Shown: in pieces, positions 1 to 10,563 of the stretch
Position numbering within the stretch: the first letter of the stretch is position 1
How the letters are laid out: each line of letters opens with the position of its first letter
Origin: Alg239-R122 sp041746135
GTDB lineage: Bacteria; Pseudomonadota; Alphaproteobacteria; Sphingomonadales; Sphingomonadaceae
DNA: 64,000 nucleotides
Direction: 5' to 3'
Assembly: GCA_041746135.1 (NCBI GenBank)
Contig: JBGTHQ010000041.1
Span: 1-64,000, forward strand
Made by a program: the position numbers and the translations under genes
Notes under the pieces: model-generated
What the model was told of the DNA's origin: nothing
Seen by the model: only the letters and a program-made list of their open reading frames with translations
Database searches by the model: none

Positions 1-2661
1 CCCCCGACCTTCATATCAGGCCGGCAGGAATTGCCGCCCTGGCCGCTTGGCCCCAATGCGCGACTGATCGATGCGTTTCGCAATGCGGTACTCAACGCCA
101 ATGGCCTGGTGCCGCTGATGTACACCGACACGGCGGTCGCGAGCGAGGTGCTGCTCGCCTGCATAATCGAGGATCAGCCGCATACCGAATTTGGTCAGTC
201 GCCTCGCATCGAGGAGGCTTACGGGCTGGAACATGAGCGTGACAGTTGCCCGACCGCCTTTTGGAAGAGTCCGTTCTTCCCGTATCTGACTGCGCAGCCT
301 GAGGCAGCGCTGGGGGCGCTTAAGCAGCTCCTCGATTTCGTTGTGGCCCGCTGGTTGTCAAATGCGCCCCAGGATGCCGAGATGCCAGCACTGACGGTTC
401 CAATCTCGGCGTCGGACGTTCGCACATTTCCCGGCACTTGGTCACATTTTGGGTGGTCGCAACATAATTCGCACCATAGCGGGCAGCTCTTCAGCGCGCT
501 CGATGCGCTTGAGCGGTGGCTGGTCCTCAAGATTGATGCCGGCGAGGATATCAGCCCCTGGTGCGAGCGGCTGCTCGAGATGGAAGGATCGACTGCGATC
601 GTCGGCGTGCTGGTCAATGTCGGCAAGCATCAGCCGGCCCTATTCCAGGGAGGATTACGGCCCTTGATCGGCCTGGAGGACCTGTATTGGTGGGATCACG
701 GACGGGTCAAAAATGTCGGGTTCAACTTCGACGCCTTCTCTTGGTACCGGAACGGTGACACGATCTTCAACTTGGCGCGGGATTGGGTCCTGGCGCCGCA
801 CCGCAAAGTGGGTCTGCGCACGGTCATTGGGGATCTTGCGGTTCAAGACGCCGAATTTGCGGCGGACTTGCGCTCCCACACCACCGCGTGGCCCTTTCCC
901 GACAATGCAAAGGAGCGGCTCGAACAGCGCATGTTGCTGAGCGAATTCGATCCAGCCAACCGCCAACAGGTTGTCGATGAGGCGACGGGCGAAATGGTTT
1001 CGCGGGTGATCTATCCGGACGACTTGCAGGCGGACCTGTTCGCTTATCAAGTAGAGGCCAATGCGAAATTGCAGCCGCTCACTCTGCCGTCCCAATGTCG
1101 CAAGATATTGGCACAAGCCGGTGCGCTGGCGGAGGCCGACTGCGACTATCTCGCTGGTCTATTGCCAGAGCAGATCAATGATTCGGTTCTCGCTGAAGAA
1201 GAATCGCGAATCATGATCGCCGCCGCAGCGGCAACGTTGGTGGCCCGTGGCGGGGCGTGGCTCGAAACACATGGGCTTGCGAAGGCTCGTGCGCTCAATC
1301 TCATCAAGCACATTATCGAGACCTCCAACGGTGAGCAGCAGGATCGTATCTCCGGCGACGAGCCGCTGAGCTTTGCCGCCATAGGTGCGTTCAGCGCAGC
1401 GCTGGCAATAGATAAGCCCGGCGACTGGGATGCGGCTCTCGTTCAAATCCTGTCGAGCCGAGACCGCGGTGCAATCAACACGCTGATGGCCACGGCTTCC
1501 CGACACCGAGAGGAGTTAGGACCAGCCTGGTACCGGCTGAACTTCGTACTGCTGCTCGTCGCGGCGCTGGATCGTCTGACGCCGCGATACGATGAAGATG
1601 ATCGGACCGCGATCTGGAAGCGTTGGCTGGCTCGGTTGCGATTGCAGCCCATTTTCGGTACCGATGCCACGAATGCAATCGTCGATCTCACAGATATCGC
1701 TCGGCGCGCGGAACGCTTGCTCGAGCGTCGACGTGCACGCCTAAATCCTCATCGACCTGCCCGCCTGAGCGGCAAGTCGCGACGATTTGCCGGTTTGAGC
1801 AGCCATATTCTCGAGGTCGGATATGCGTGGCTGCTCGATCCTGAGGATGACGGCTCGCTCGCTCTTGATCCGGAAAACCATCGGTTGCTTGACGAGCTGT
1901 GGGCCTTTGAGGCGTGGCGCATGGAGGGTGAACGCGGCGGCGACGCAGACGATGACGACGAAGAATATGATCTGCCCAGTGGTCTCGGATATGCAATCCT
2001 GCGTATCGCGCCGAGATTCGTCATGGCCCAGGCCTCAGCGGACGCAAGGCCTTTGTGGCAGGCGATCCTAGCGATCGGTCCGAATGGGTATCATGCGACT
2101 GAGCAGTTCGCGGCGGGCTGGTTTCTGCTCCCTTTCAAACCGCAGGATACCGATCGCTTCGTGGCGACCTGGAAAGCCATGCTCGATACAGCCTTCGCTG
2201 CGGACTGGGCATCCGGACGCCGGTGGTACCGCGGTCGTCAGATGATCGTGAAGCTCTTGGGGCTCCATTCCCACGCAGCACTCAGCCAAGCGAATGAGAT
2301 CCGCGCGCGCCTTCCAGAGCTCATCGACTATTATCGGCGTTGGGCTGAAAGCGACATGACCCGCGATGAAGACGATCTCGCGACATTCTGCCACTTTCTG
2401 ACGACCGAAGCGGGACGGCATATGCGCCTTGAAGGCGTTTGCTGGGTTCGCGACGCTATGAACACGTCCGATCGTTTCTACCGAACAGGTACTGCCAACA
2501 CGATCGCTGAACTGGTGGATTGCGTCCTCGCCCAGAACGGTGACGATCTGCTGAGGCAGCAGTCGGTACGTGACGCTGTCATCGATATCGTGGCTAGGCT
2601 GGTGGCGGCCGAGGTGCCGACTGCAATGGGACTGCAGGCGAGACTAACTACCCTTAAATGA
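1..2661 (+). CDS. Large protein of unknown function, 5' end cut by the window
   Basis: The frame is open from base 1, so the 5' end lies outside the window; a TTG at 31 is the first possible start inside it but is probably internal. About 887 codons are visible. The protein is soluble and mostly helical, with no signal peptide or membrane segment. It has Trp/His-rich stretches (for example WSHFGWSQHNSHH near residue 155 counting from base 31) and an acidic run (DADDDDEEYD) near residue 650. I see no Walker A, nuclease or protease motif in the visible part. The texture resembles the helical-repeat C-terminal half of large defence-island NTPases, but that is only an impression. It sits upstream of other accessory genes in an island-like region. 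The function is unknown. Confidence 0.75.
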   Translation, partial: PPTFISGRQELPPWPLGPNARLIDAFRNAVLNANGLVPLMYTDTAVASEVLLACIIEDQPHTEFGQSPRIEEAYGLEHERDSCPTAFWKSPFFPYLTAQPEAALGALKQLLDFVVARWLSNAPQDAEMPALTVPISASDVRTFPGTWSHFGWSQHNSHHSGQLFSALDALERWLVLKIDAGEDISPWCERLLEMEGSTAIVGVLVNVGKHQPALFQGGLRPLIGLEDLYWWDHGRVKNVGFNFDAFSWYRNGDTIFNLARDWVLAPHRKVGLRTVIGDLAVQDAEFAADLRSHTTAWPFPDNAKERLEQRMLLSEFDPANRQQVVDEATGEMVSRVIYPDDLQADLFAYQVEANAKLQPLTLPSQCRKILAQAGALAEADCDYLAGLLPEQINDSVLAEEESRIMIAAAAATLVARGGAWLETHGLAKARALNLIKHIIETSNGEQQDRISGDEPLSFAAIGAFSAALAIDKPGDWDAALVQILSSRDRGAINTLMATASRHREELGPAWYRLNFVLLLVAALDRLTPRYDEDDRTAIWKRWLARLRLQPIFGTDATNAIVDLTDIARRAERLLERRRARLNPHRPARLSGKSRRFAGLSSHILEVGYAWLLDPEDDGSLALDPENHRLLDELWAFEAWRMEGERGGDADDDDEEYDLPSGLGYAILRIAPRFVMAQASADARPLWQAILAIGPNGYHATEQFAAGWFLLPFKPQDTDRFVATWKAMLDTAFAADWASGRRWYRGRQMIVKLLGLHSHAALSQANEIRARLPELIDYYRRWAESDMTRDEDDLATFCHFLTTEAGRHMRLEGVCWVRDAMNTSDRFYRTGTANTIAELVDCVLAQNGDDLLRQQSVRDAVIDIVARLVAAEVPTAMGLQARLTTLK

Positions 2662-3132
2662 TTGAGACGTCGCCTTCCTAAACGCATGTCAAAATAGCAG
2701 CGGAAGAAATTTCAACACGATCGCCTGAGTGACGGACTGTCGGCAATTGGGCATCGAAAATCCGAACTCGGGTGACCGACATGAGTCGTTCCCGGAGACG
2801 GACACCGAGGCATTCAAATGACGGCTATCCCGTTTCCACGTCTAGAAGCCACCGTTCAGGAACGTCAAACATCACCGCCGTTCATTCGCCATCCCGTCAA
2901 TGTCCGCTTTCGGGCCCGTCGATCAGGTCACCGAATGACTGGGATTTGGGCGCGTAGCTGACATCTGAAACGGACTGTGTAAATGTCCGCTTCGACAATT
3001 AGCAATCCAAAAGCCGCCATTTCGCTCCCCACCCAGTTTTCGACATTCGGCTTGATTGGATGGAGGATAAAAGCAGACCGGCAGGAATCGCCCCAATTGC
3101 GGACGTTGGCCATTGTGGGCTACAAGGAGCGT
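2662..3132. other. Intergenic stretch with short repeats
   Basis: There is no convincing gene here. Short open frames exist but have arginine/serine-rich shadow-like compositions. An 11-base direct repeat (aatgtccgctt) occurs at 2899–2909 and 2982–2992. A 15-base segment at 3078–3092 (ccggcaggaatcgcc) matches 21–35 at 14 of 15 positions. This suggests decayed or recombined DNA within the accessory region. Confidence 0.5.
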
Positions 3133-3465
3133 ATGAGCGTAGTCGAAACGATTTTGATGATGGCGTTTGTTTTGCCTTTACTCCTTGCGATCTCGTGGGT
3201 TCGTGAAGAGTTACGCATGGTTGAACCGAGGACCCGCTTCGGATTTGGCATTGCAACTTTTTGTGGGTCAGCAATTACATTTTTCGTCATTATGAAATTG
3301 CTCCCAGAGCCAGCAAAAATTGAGGCCGATCTGCCTCTTCAGACGCTGCTGATGGGAGGAGTTTCGATATTCGCTGGCGGATTGATCTTATCGATAGCGC
3401 TTATAAGCAGTGCCGCTTGGCAAGCCCTTAAGCGTTGGAAATTTCACCAAAGCAACGTCAGCTAA
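3133..3465 (+). CDS. Small hypothetical membrane protein
   Basis: This 110-residue protein has three likely membrane segments: residues 3–20 (TILMMAFVLPLLLAIS), about 38–58 (FGIATFCGSAITFFVIMKLL) and about 70–95 (LLMGGVSIFAGGLILSIALI), with a short basic C-terminus. The start at 3133 is chosen because AAGGAG lies a few bases upstream; an in-frame ATG at 2983 would add 50 residues of poor composition. A strong hairpin terminator follows the stop. I do not recognise the family. It lies among accessory genes and could be an inner-membrane protein of the island. Confidence 0.55.
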   Translation: MSVVETILMMAFVLPLLLAISWVREELRMVEPRTRFGFGIATFCGSAITFFVIMKLLPEPAKIEADLPLQTLLMGGVSIFAGGLILSIALISSAAWQALKRWKFHQSNVS

Positions 3466-3510
3466 CCACCCAATCTTCGCTGTCCGCCAGCCCGGCGGGT
3501 TTGCATCAAA

Positions 3511-3539
3511 GCGGTCATTCCGCAGAACGGAATGACCGC
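3511..3539. terminator. Bidirectional hairpin terminator
   Basis: A perfect 12-bp inverted repeat (gcggtcattccg / cggaatgaccgc) with a 5-nt loop sits between the convergent membrane-protein gene (ends 3465, plus) and the recombinase remnant (ends 3548, minus). It has no long T tract, but its position and strength fit a terminator shared by both strands. Confidence 0.65.
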
Positions 3540-3547
3540 CCCGAACG

Positions 3548-4009
3548 TCAGATTTCGGTCCGTTCTGCCAACAATAGGGCGTCTTCGACGTCCACGCCAA
3601 GATAGCGAACAGTGTTCTCGATCTTAGAATGCCCGAGTAGGATCTGAATCGCGCGGATATTTCCGGTGGCACGATAGATCATCGCAGCCTTTGTGCGGCG
3701 TAGGGAGTGCGTCCCGTATTCCGCCTTGCGCAATCCTATCTCTGATACCCATTCATCCAACAGGCGAGCGTATTGGCGAGTGCTCATCGGCTTTGCATGA
3801 TTGATGCGACTGGGGAAGATGTAGTCGGCGATGGTCCCACCGCGCCGTTCTAGCCACGACAGGAGGGACGCGCGCACATCGCCAGTCAACTCAAACTGCA
3901 CCGGCTTGTTAGTCTTCTGTTGTATAACGATCGCGCGGGTTCGAATGTCCTCGCCTGCATACGCGAACGGCTCCCATGCGTGTTCTGAGCAAGAAAAACG
4001 GAGCTGCAA
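3548..4009 (-). pseudogene. Tyrosine recombinase/integrase, N-terminally truncated
   Basis: The 153 readable residues cover the C-terminal catalytic half of a short tyrosine recombinase. Visible are the HSLRRTK box (His and Arg), LLGHSKIENTVRYLG (second His and the nucleophile Tyr in RYLG) and an FPSRI segment typical of this compact family. Full relatives are about 200 residues and carry the first catalytic Arg in a helix that is missing here. Upstream, the frame stays open to a stop at 4100–4102 but has no ATG and does not look like the family, so the N-terminus is lost. The first available start is a TTG at 4009. It is probably inactive. It faces the ATPase gene that begins at 4088. Confidence 0.75.
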
Positions 4010-4087
4010 TGTCGCCTCGCGAGTATTGGACGGTTCCGGTGGCTTGTGGGTTGCAGCCCGTACACTTTCCGCTAAACACGTGGGCCA

Positions 4088-5221
4088 ATGAATATTGATT
4101 CACAGCACACGATTGATGCCGCGGAAGTCCTGCTGTCCACGATCGATGGAACCTTGACCGATACCCGCGTCAAGATCGCCACCCGAAGCCACGGACAGGT
4201 TGGCGGTGGGGAAGCGGCCATGGTGCAGGCCTTCGTGAGTTGGGCACAGCATCAAAAATACCCGACGCTGCGGACTTATGCTCCCCGAGCAGACGACCCG
4301 CAAATCCCAACCCTTGTCAATCATCTAACCGGGCTTAGCGCCGTGTTGCTGAGTGACGAGACCCAAGCCGACAACGGTGTGAACATTACCGATGAGGCCT
4401 TCCGTCTGGCCAAAAATCGGTACCTTGCTCTTGTCGATCATCCCACTGCTTCGCGCGGTCTGCAATTCGAGATCCTATGTGCCGATCACCTCGGTTTACC
4501 ATTCTCCCCCTATCTTTACGACAAGAGCGGTCTCGAACCCATCCTCCGCTCGGAGGTCGCCTTCAAAGAACTTGCCCGCCTCATCATTGTGGCCGGCGTG
4601 ATGCGATCATCGCTGGAAGCGGATCGATTGATCGCGGCGATTGGGTCGGCGCTGTTCGAGCTATTTAAGAACACTGAGGACCACGCAAAGCTGGATGTGT
4701 CCGGAAATGTCCCCTCGCGGTCTTTGCGCGGAATCCACGCCCGACGGCACGATCGAAGGCGCGAAGAGCTCGATAAATTAGCTCGCGGAACACCCGCTAT
4801 CGCCCCCTTCTTCGACAGCCTTCAGGCGCCAGCGGGCCGAAAGAGCATTAGGTTTGCGGAGTTTTCGGTGTTCGATTCCGGGCCCGGTCTCGCTGCCCGC
4901 TGGCGAAAAGAGCAGCCCGAAAGGCTCACAGACGAGCAAGAATTAAACGCCATCGCTGAATGCTTCGAGCATCGCAAGACGACCAAGGACACATCCGGAA
5001 CGGGTGTCGGTCTCCCCCTTGTTATTGACGCCCTAAAGAAGCGTCGAGGCTTTCTTCGCCTCCGGACGGGTCGCCAGTCTTTGTTCGTCGATTTTTCGGA
5101 CCAACGCGATCTTGAATTCGGAAGTGCGCCCCGCTTCTCGCACTTTTCCACCCGCCGTACGATGGCGCTTGCGACTGGCACCTTAATTACATTTATCATG
5201 CCGCTGGACCGCCACGAGTGA
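4088..5221 (+). CDS. GHKL-type ATPase domain protein, partner of the downstream PRTase-like protein
   Basis: This 377-residue protein carries a C-terminal Bergerat (GHKL) ATP-binding fold. The N box is ELFKNTEDHA (E191, N195), the G1 box is FDSGPG (D263, G265, G267) and the G2 box is TSGTGVGLPL (302–311). The N-terminal ~170 residues match no domain I know and contain no HisKA, DHp or receiver signature, so it is not an ordinary histidine kinase. Family knowledge says such folds act as kinases, conformational ATPases (MutL, Hsp90, MORC) or defence ATPases. The stop codon overlaps the GTG start of the next gene by four bases, which implies coupled translation and probably a complex. Its position in a recombinase-rich region hints at a defence role, which is inference. 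Confidence 0.8.
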   Translation: MNIDSQHTIDAAEVLLSTIDGTLTDTRVKIATRSHGQVGGGEAAMVQAFVSWAQHQKYPTLRTYAPRADDPQIPTLVNHLTGLSAVLLSDETQADNGVNITDEAFRLAKNRYLALVDHPTASRGLQFEILCADHLGLPFSPYLYDKSGLEPILRSEVAFKELARLIIVAGVMRSSLEADRLIAAIGSALFELFKNTEDHAKLDVSGNVPSRSLRGIHARRHDRRREELDKLARGTPAIAPFFDSLQAPAGRKSIRFAEFSVFDSGPGLAARWRKEQPERLTDEQELNAIAECFEHRKTTKDTSGTGVGLPLVIDALKKRRGFLRLRTGRQSLFVDFSDQRDLEFGSAPRFSHFSTRRTMALATGTLITFIMPLDRHE

Positions 5222-7404
5222 CGCCAGCCTATTTCTTTAGGGTGAGCACCGAGCGGTCGTCTGCCCTCATTGAAACGCTCTATTGCTTTTTCACTGACGC
5301 ATCGCCTGCCTGTGACGAGCTGTCCGAGGCGCTGACCGGTGAGATCACCAACAATCTGGCGCCGGACGAGATCGTGTTCCTGTGTCCTGCGCCCGCAGTC
5401 CCTGTGGTCGCCAAAGCATGGGCAGCCGGCGCGTTCGCTGGCCTTCTTGCCCGTATTGCAGCCGCTACGCCCATTAGCGTTGCGCCCTTCGACGCTGAAG
5501 GTCAGCGCGGAACAATCACGCCTTTGGACGGCAAACCTCGCACCCAAACCAAGTTTGCAACTCTGGCGCGTCAGGGCGTCACAAAGATATTTAGGGATCG
5601 CGGTGGGTTTATTGAGCCTAACGCCAGCTATCATTTCGAGAACCCGTCGGGTAATCACACCAACCGATTTATCCGTCTTTCGAACTTGCTCAGCCGCCAG
5701 ATTGAGATTTCCTTCCTAGCGTTTTCGCTTCTGCCATCGATCCCGACAAATACGCGGTTGGCTTATATCGATACGCCTTCGCTTTTCGCCGTAGTCGCAG
5801 CCATTAACGAGCTGTTGCGCGTGTTGATGCCAAAGCGGTCCCCCATAGTTGCAGAGAACTTTCAATCCTACGCGGCTGTCAAGGAACAGCCTGCTGGAAA
5901 GACTACCACGTTCTTCGATCGCAAAGAAGCTGCGATAACGATCATTTCAGCCTCATCGAGCGGCGGACTAGCGAGGAAGATTGTCAATGATCACCGCTTC
6001 AACCCGGCGATGATAGTTCATCTTCTCTATCTTGGCGACAAAGCGCAGAACTCCAACATCGCGGTCAATCTCGCCTCCAACAAGCGCCTGAATCCTAACG
6101 GGTATAGCAGCGAGAAAATCGTCTACGATAAGTTGAATTGCGACTTTTGCCGGGCAGGCTCATTAGCCATCCCCCTGCTGGGAGACCAGTTCGATATTCG
6201 CGGTCCCCAACCCGATCCTCTCGTCATCTTGAAGACGCACGTCCCCTCTCACCTCGATGGCACCATTGCCGACCTTGTGGGCCAAAAGGTTTTGACGGTT
6301 CGTGGCCGTGGGTCAGTATTTTTCATCGACTCCGTGGAGCTTCTAAAGTCCTCCGCCTACCGAAAACGTTTGGATTTCTTCGCCCGTCGGTTCGTGCCAG
6401 CCGGCGTCTCGCACTGCTTTGTTGATTCGAAAAATTCGGAAGAGTTCGCCAAGATCATTAGTCAAACCACCGGACAGTCATTTTCGATCTACGATCGCAA
6501 CGAGATTGGGACAGTTGGCATCGACCCGAGTACGCAAGTCGCGCCGATCCTCATCGTTGTCGACGTCATCGCTAGTGGCCGCGTGATGCTAGAGATCAGC
6601 CGCGACCTCCGAAATGTCGTTCCTAATGCCCCCTTGATTTTCCTTGCGGGCTTTAGTCGAATGACGAGTAAGCAAGCCAAAGACGCTTTGCGCAAAAACC
6701 TGACTCAAACCCACAACGTCGCACAGCATGCCTTCGAGACGGTCGAAGACCTCTTCGTTCCCGGACCTGAACTCAACAATGCATGGTCTTCGGAGCTACA
6801 GTTCCTTCAGAAGACACGGCCGAGTTGGGACAGCGCCGCGAGAAAGATGCTAAACCGGCGCGTGGAACGACTGAGAAAGACCGCACAGCCGTTCACCAAC
6901 GATCTTTTCCTGACAGTCAGCAGCCGCCTTAAAATCCAGTCTGGCTTTGCCTTCTGGTCAAAGAAGCGGCCAAAAGCGACGCAGGCAGACGTCTTCTTCA
7001 CCGTGGCTTCCGTGGTTCAATCGCTTCGCGCGCAGCCCCCGGGTGCTAAGGGAAATGGCCTTAAGAACAACTGGCTGCAGCAGACGCTCGTCGCACCGGA
7101 AAACTTCGGGCGGTACAACGATGGCGTGATTCAGGCGGCCCTCCTCAGAGCCTGCAGCCCGGCCGAACTCCAATATTCTATGGATCCAAGCCTTAGTCTT
7201 GAGATGACACGGTTAATCAAGCGTGTGCTAACTGCTGCTCATCTGCCCCGAGGTGAAGCGGCACCGGAATTCCTAATAGCCTTAGCGACCCGCCGTCTCA
7301 CCTTGACGGACGATCACATCGAGGAAGTGCTGGTCACGAACGTGAGCAGCCCAACGCTCGTGCGAGTGCTCATCGCGCTCGCAAGGAAGAAGCTCCTTCC
7401 GTGA
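5218..7404 (+). CDS. Large protein with degenerate phosphoribosyltransferase motif (ATPase partner)
   Basis: This protein is 728 residues long and starts at a GTG that overlaps the ATPase stop. Residues 444–457 (ILIVVDVIASGRVM) resemble the PRPP-binding loop of type I phosphoribosyltransferases. The first of the two usual acidic residues is Val (V448) while D449 remains, and the usual Thr after SGR is Val. A CDFC pair (C308, C311) followed by AGS…GDQF may bind metal. A Ser/Gly loop ISASSSGG occupies 242–250. The C-terminal ~200 residues are basic and helical. Substrate and reaction are unknown; the fold call rests on one motif and flanking hydrophobic strands. With the upstream GHKL ATPase it forms a two-gene unit that I cannot match to a named system. 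Confidence 0.75.
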   Translation: MTPAYFFRVSTERSSALIETLYCFFTDASPACDELSEALTGEITNNLAPDEIVFLCPAPAVPVVAKAWAAGAFAGLLARIAAATPISVAPFDAEGQRGTITPLDGKPRTQTKFATLARQGVTKIFRDRGGFIEPNASYHFENPSGNHTNRFIRLSNLLSRQIEISFLAFSLLPSIPTNTRLAYIDTPSLFAVVAAINELLRVLMPKRSPIVAENFQSYAAVKEQPAGKTTTFFDRKEAAITIISASSSGGLARKIVNDHRFNPAMIVHLLYLGDKAQNSNIAVNLASNKRLNPNGYSSEKIVYDKLNCDFCRAGSLAIPLLGDQFDIRGPQPDPLVILKTHVPSHLDGTIADLVGQKVLTVRGRGSVFFIDSVELLKSSAYRKRLDFFARRFVPAGVSHCFVDSKNSEEFAKIISQTTGQSFSIYDRNEIGTVGIDPSTQVAPILIVVDVIASGRVMLEISRDLRNVVPNAPLIFLAGFSRMTSKQAKDALRKNLTQTHNVAQHAFETVEDLFVPGPELNNAWSSELQFLQKTRPSWDSAARKMLNRRVERLRKTAQPFTNDLFLTVSSRLKIQSGFAFWSKKRPKATQADVFFTVASVVQSLRAQPPGAKGNGLKNNWLQQTLVAPENFGRYNDGVIQAALLRACSPAELQYSMDPSLSLEMTRLIKRVLTAAHLPRGEAAPEFLIALATRRLTLTDDHIEEVLVTNVSSPTLVRVLIALARKKLLP

Positions 7405-7727
7405 TCTCGGCGCTCTTTTTCGTTTCTTTTTGCGTGTTCGAGCATTGTCGTTCGTCTTGTCCACTAGTCACGCGATCCTCAACGCGCCCGCATCAATAGC
7501 GACTACAACAAGTGCGGTAGAACTATCTCGTGGCAATGGACGGGCACTCAATGATATGTGGCAATGCCAAGCTCTGCTATCGAACAATACCAAGACTCTG
7601 CTTTTCGCTGAGCAGAGTGCGTGGCTTAGGCGCGGAGACGCCGTTTGCCCTAAGTTAAACGTATGGCTGCTTTGGAGCAGAAAGGGCGACCGTCGAAATG
7701 ACCGCCATTGGGGCGCATAGCCGACCT
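7405..7727. other. Intergenic region after the ATPase/PRTase operon
   Basis: I see no credible gene. An open frame at 7430–7720 on the plus strand has no ribosome-binding site or recognisable composition. An 8-bp inverted repeat (actctgct 7595–7602 / agcagagt 7611–7618) could be a weak hairpin between this operon and the convergent gene ending at 7728. Confidence 0.4.
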
Positions 7728-8135
7728 TTAGCTACCCAGCAGCCGCACGACCGCAACCAGCGTTGCAACTTCAGCCAACTGACTTTCCAGATCATTTACG
7801 TAGTGTGCAATCGATTCTGCACTAGCATTTTCAGATTGCCCGGTAATGGCCGCATCGTGCATATCTTCGAGCCGCGCGGTAATAATCGCAAACACGTCGC
7901 TGCGCAACTTGATGTTTTCGGGCTCCTGTAGATTTGCCATGTCCCCAGCAATGCGCATGACCGGGCGCAAGTCCACAGGCAGCATTTGCCGCAACGCCCG
8001 ATAAACCACTGGACTTCGGTCTTCGTTCGAGCATTGCTGTTGTCGCCGCAGATCATATCTGAGGATACGCCGCACGGTCCGTAACCGACCTGCGGCTCGC
8101 TCCAGTGGAAGCGCCGGATCGTCCGGTGCGAACAC
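7728..8135 (-). CDS. Hypothetical protein, divergent from DUF3489 gene
   Basis: The 135-residue version given here starts at a GTG (8133–8135). A longer frame to an ATG at 8216 would overlap the start of the divergent DUF3489 gene by about 68 bases and is less likely. The protein is soluble and helical, with an Arg-rich N-terminal helix (AGRLRTVRRILRYDLRR) and a likely helix-forming C-terminus (ESIAHYVNDLESQLAEVATLVAVV). I do not recognise the family. No good Shine–Dalgarno is seen before the GTG, so the start is uncertain. It shares a short upstream region with the recombinase cassette and could regulate it or be an unrelated passenger. Confidence 0.45.
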   Translation of the reverse strand: MFAPDDPALPLERAAGRLRTVRRILRYDLRRQQQCSNEDRSPVVYRALRQMLPVDLRPVMRIAGDMANLQEPENIKLRSDVFAIITARLEDMHDAAITGQSENASAESIAHYVNDLESQLAEVATLVAVVRLLGS

Positions 8136-8148
8136 CGGAGAATATACA

Positions 8149-8391
8149 ATGTCCGATATCAAAACGAAGCCAGCCACCAAATCCGCCACAGTCATCGCAT
8201 TGCTCAAACGCACCAAGGGAGCGACCCTCGACGATATCTGCGGGTGTACAGACTGGCAGCCCCACAGCGCCCGCGCCTTTATGACCGGTTTGCGGAAGAA
8301 AGGCTATACGATCGTTCGCGAGCAGAACGATACCGGTTGCAGCATATATCGTATTACCGGCGAACCAGCTTCGCCCCGGAAAGCCAAATGA
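8149..8391 (+). CDS. DUF3489 domain protein
   Basis: This 80-residue protein has the DUF3489 pattern: a Lys/Thr-rich N-terminus, then ATVIALLKRTKGATLDDI, CTDWQPHSARAFMTGLRKKG and a C-terminal YRI strand. This reads as a small winged-helix DNA-binding fold. A GGAG at 8137–8140 precedes the ATG. Its TGA overlaps the ATG of the DUF2924 gene. Known relatives travel with DUF2924 proteins and large serine recombinases in alphaproteobacteria, so a role in recombination or its control is likely but unproven. Confidence 0.85.
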   Translation: MSDIKTKPATKSATVIALLKRTKGATLDDICGCTDWQPHSARAFMTGLRKKGYTIVREQNDTGCSIYRITGEPASPRKAK

Positions 8392-8850
8392 CCGTGAGCC
8401 AGTTGCAGGAACAGCTGGGCGCACTGGGTGCAATGTCGGGTTCGCAGTTGCGCGCGGAATGGACGAGAGTCTCTAAGGAAACTGTGCCGGATATCAGCGC
8501 CGAGCTACTGTCGCGCGGTATCGCCTATCATATACAGGAGCGCACGCTGGGCAGCCTCACGGCTGCGGCGCGCAGGCAAATCAAACGGATGGTGGGTCAG
8601 CAGGAGCAAACTGGAACGGTAGCGGCTGAAGCGAATGCTGATCTGCGACCGGGAACTCGGTTAGCGCGCGATTGGCACGGAAAGACTCACAATGTACTTG
8701 TACTGGACGAAGGCTATTTGTTCGAGGATCGTAAATACGGCTCGCTCAGCCAGATCGCCAATGCCATTACCGGAACCAGATGGTCGGGGCCGCGGTTCTT
8801 CGGTTTGGTCAAACGCAAAACTGTGAGGATGGGTACGCGGGAACTTGAGA

Positions 8851-8858
<8 letters not shown>
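8388..8858 (+). CDS. DUF2924 domain protein
   Basis: This 156-residue protein starts at the ATG overlapping the previous stop (ATGA). It shows the DUF2924 pattern: an N-terminal LRAEWTR segment, LLSRGIAYHIQERTLGSL, GTRLARDWHGKTHNVLVL and a C-terminal YGSLSQIANAITGTRWSGPRFFGL. The last part resembles the short DNA-binding module found in this family. It overlaps the recombinase start by 8 bases. The gene trio DUF3489–DUF2924–recombinase is a recurring mobile cassette. Its own role is not established. Confidence 0.87.

Positions 8859-10563
<1,705 letters not shown>

Noticed and set aside
2772..2957. 61-codon Arg/Ser-rich frame
   Set aside because: Composition typical of shadow or non-coding GC-rich DNA; no SD.
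3133..3465. Holin or toxin identity for the small membrane protein
   Set aside because: Three-helix topology alone is not evidence; no adjacent endolysin or antitoxin gene.
7430..7720. Open frame after the PRTase-like gene
   Set aside because: Atypical composition, no SD and no recognisable domain.
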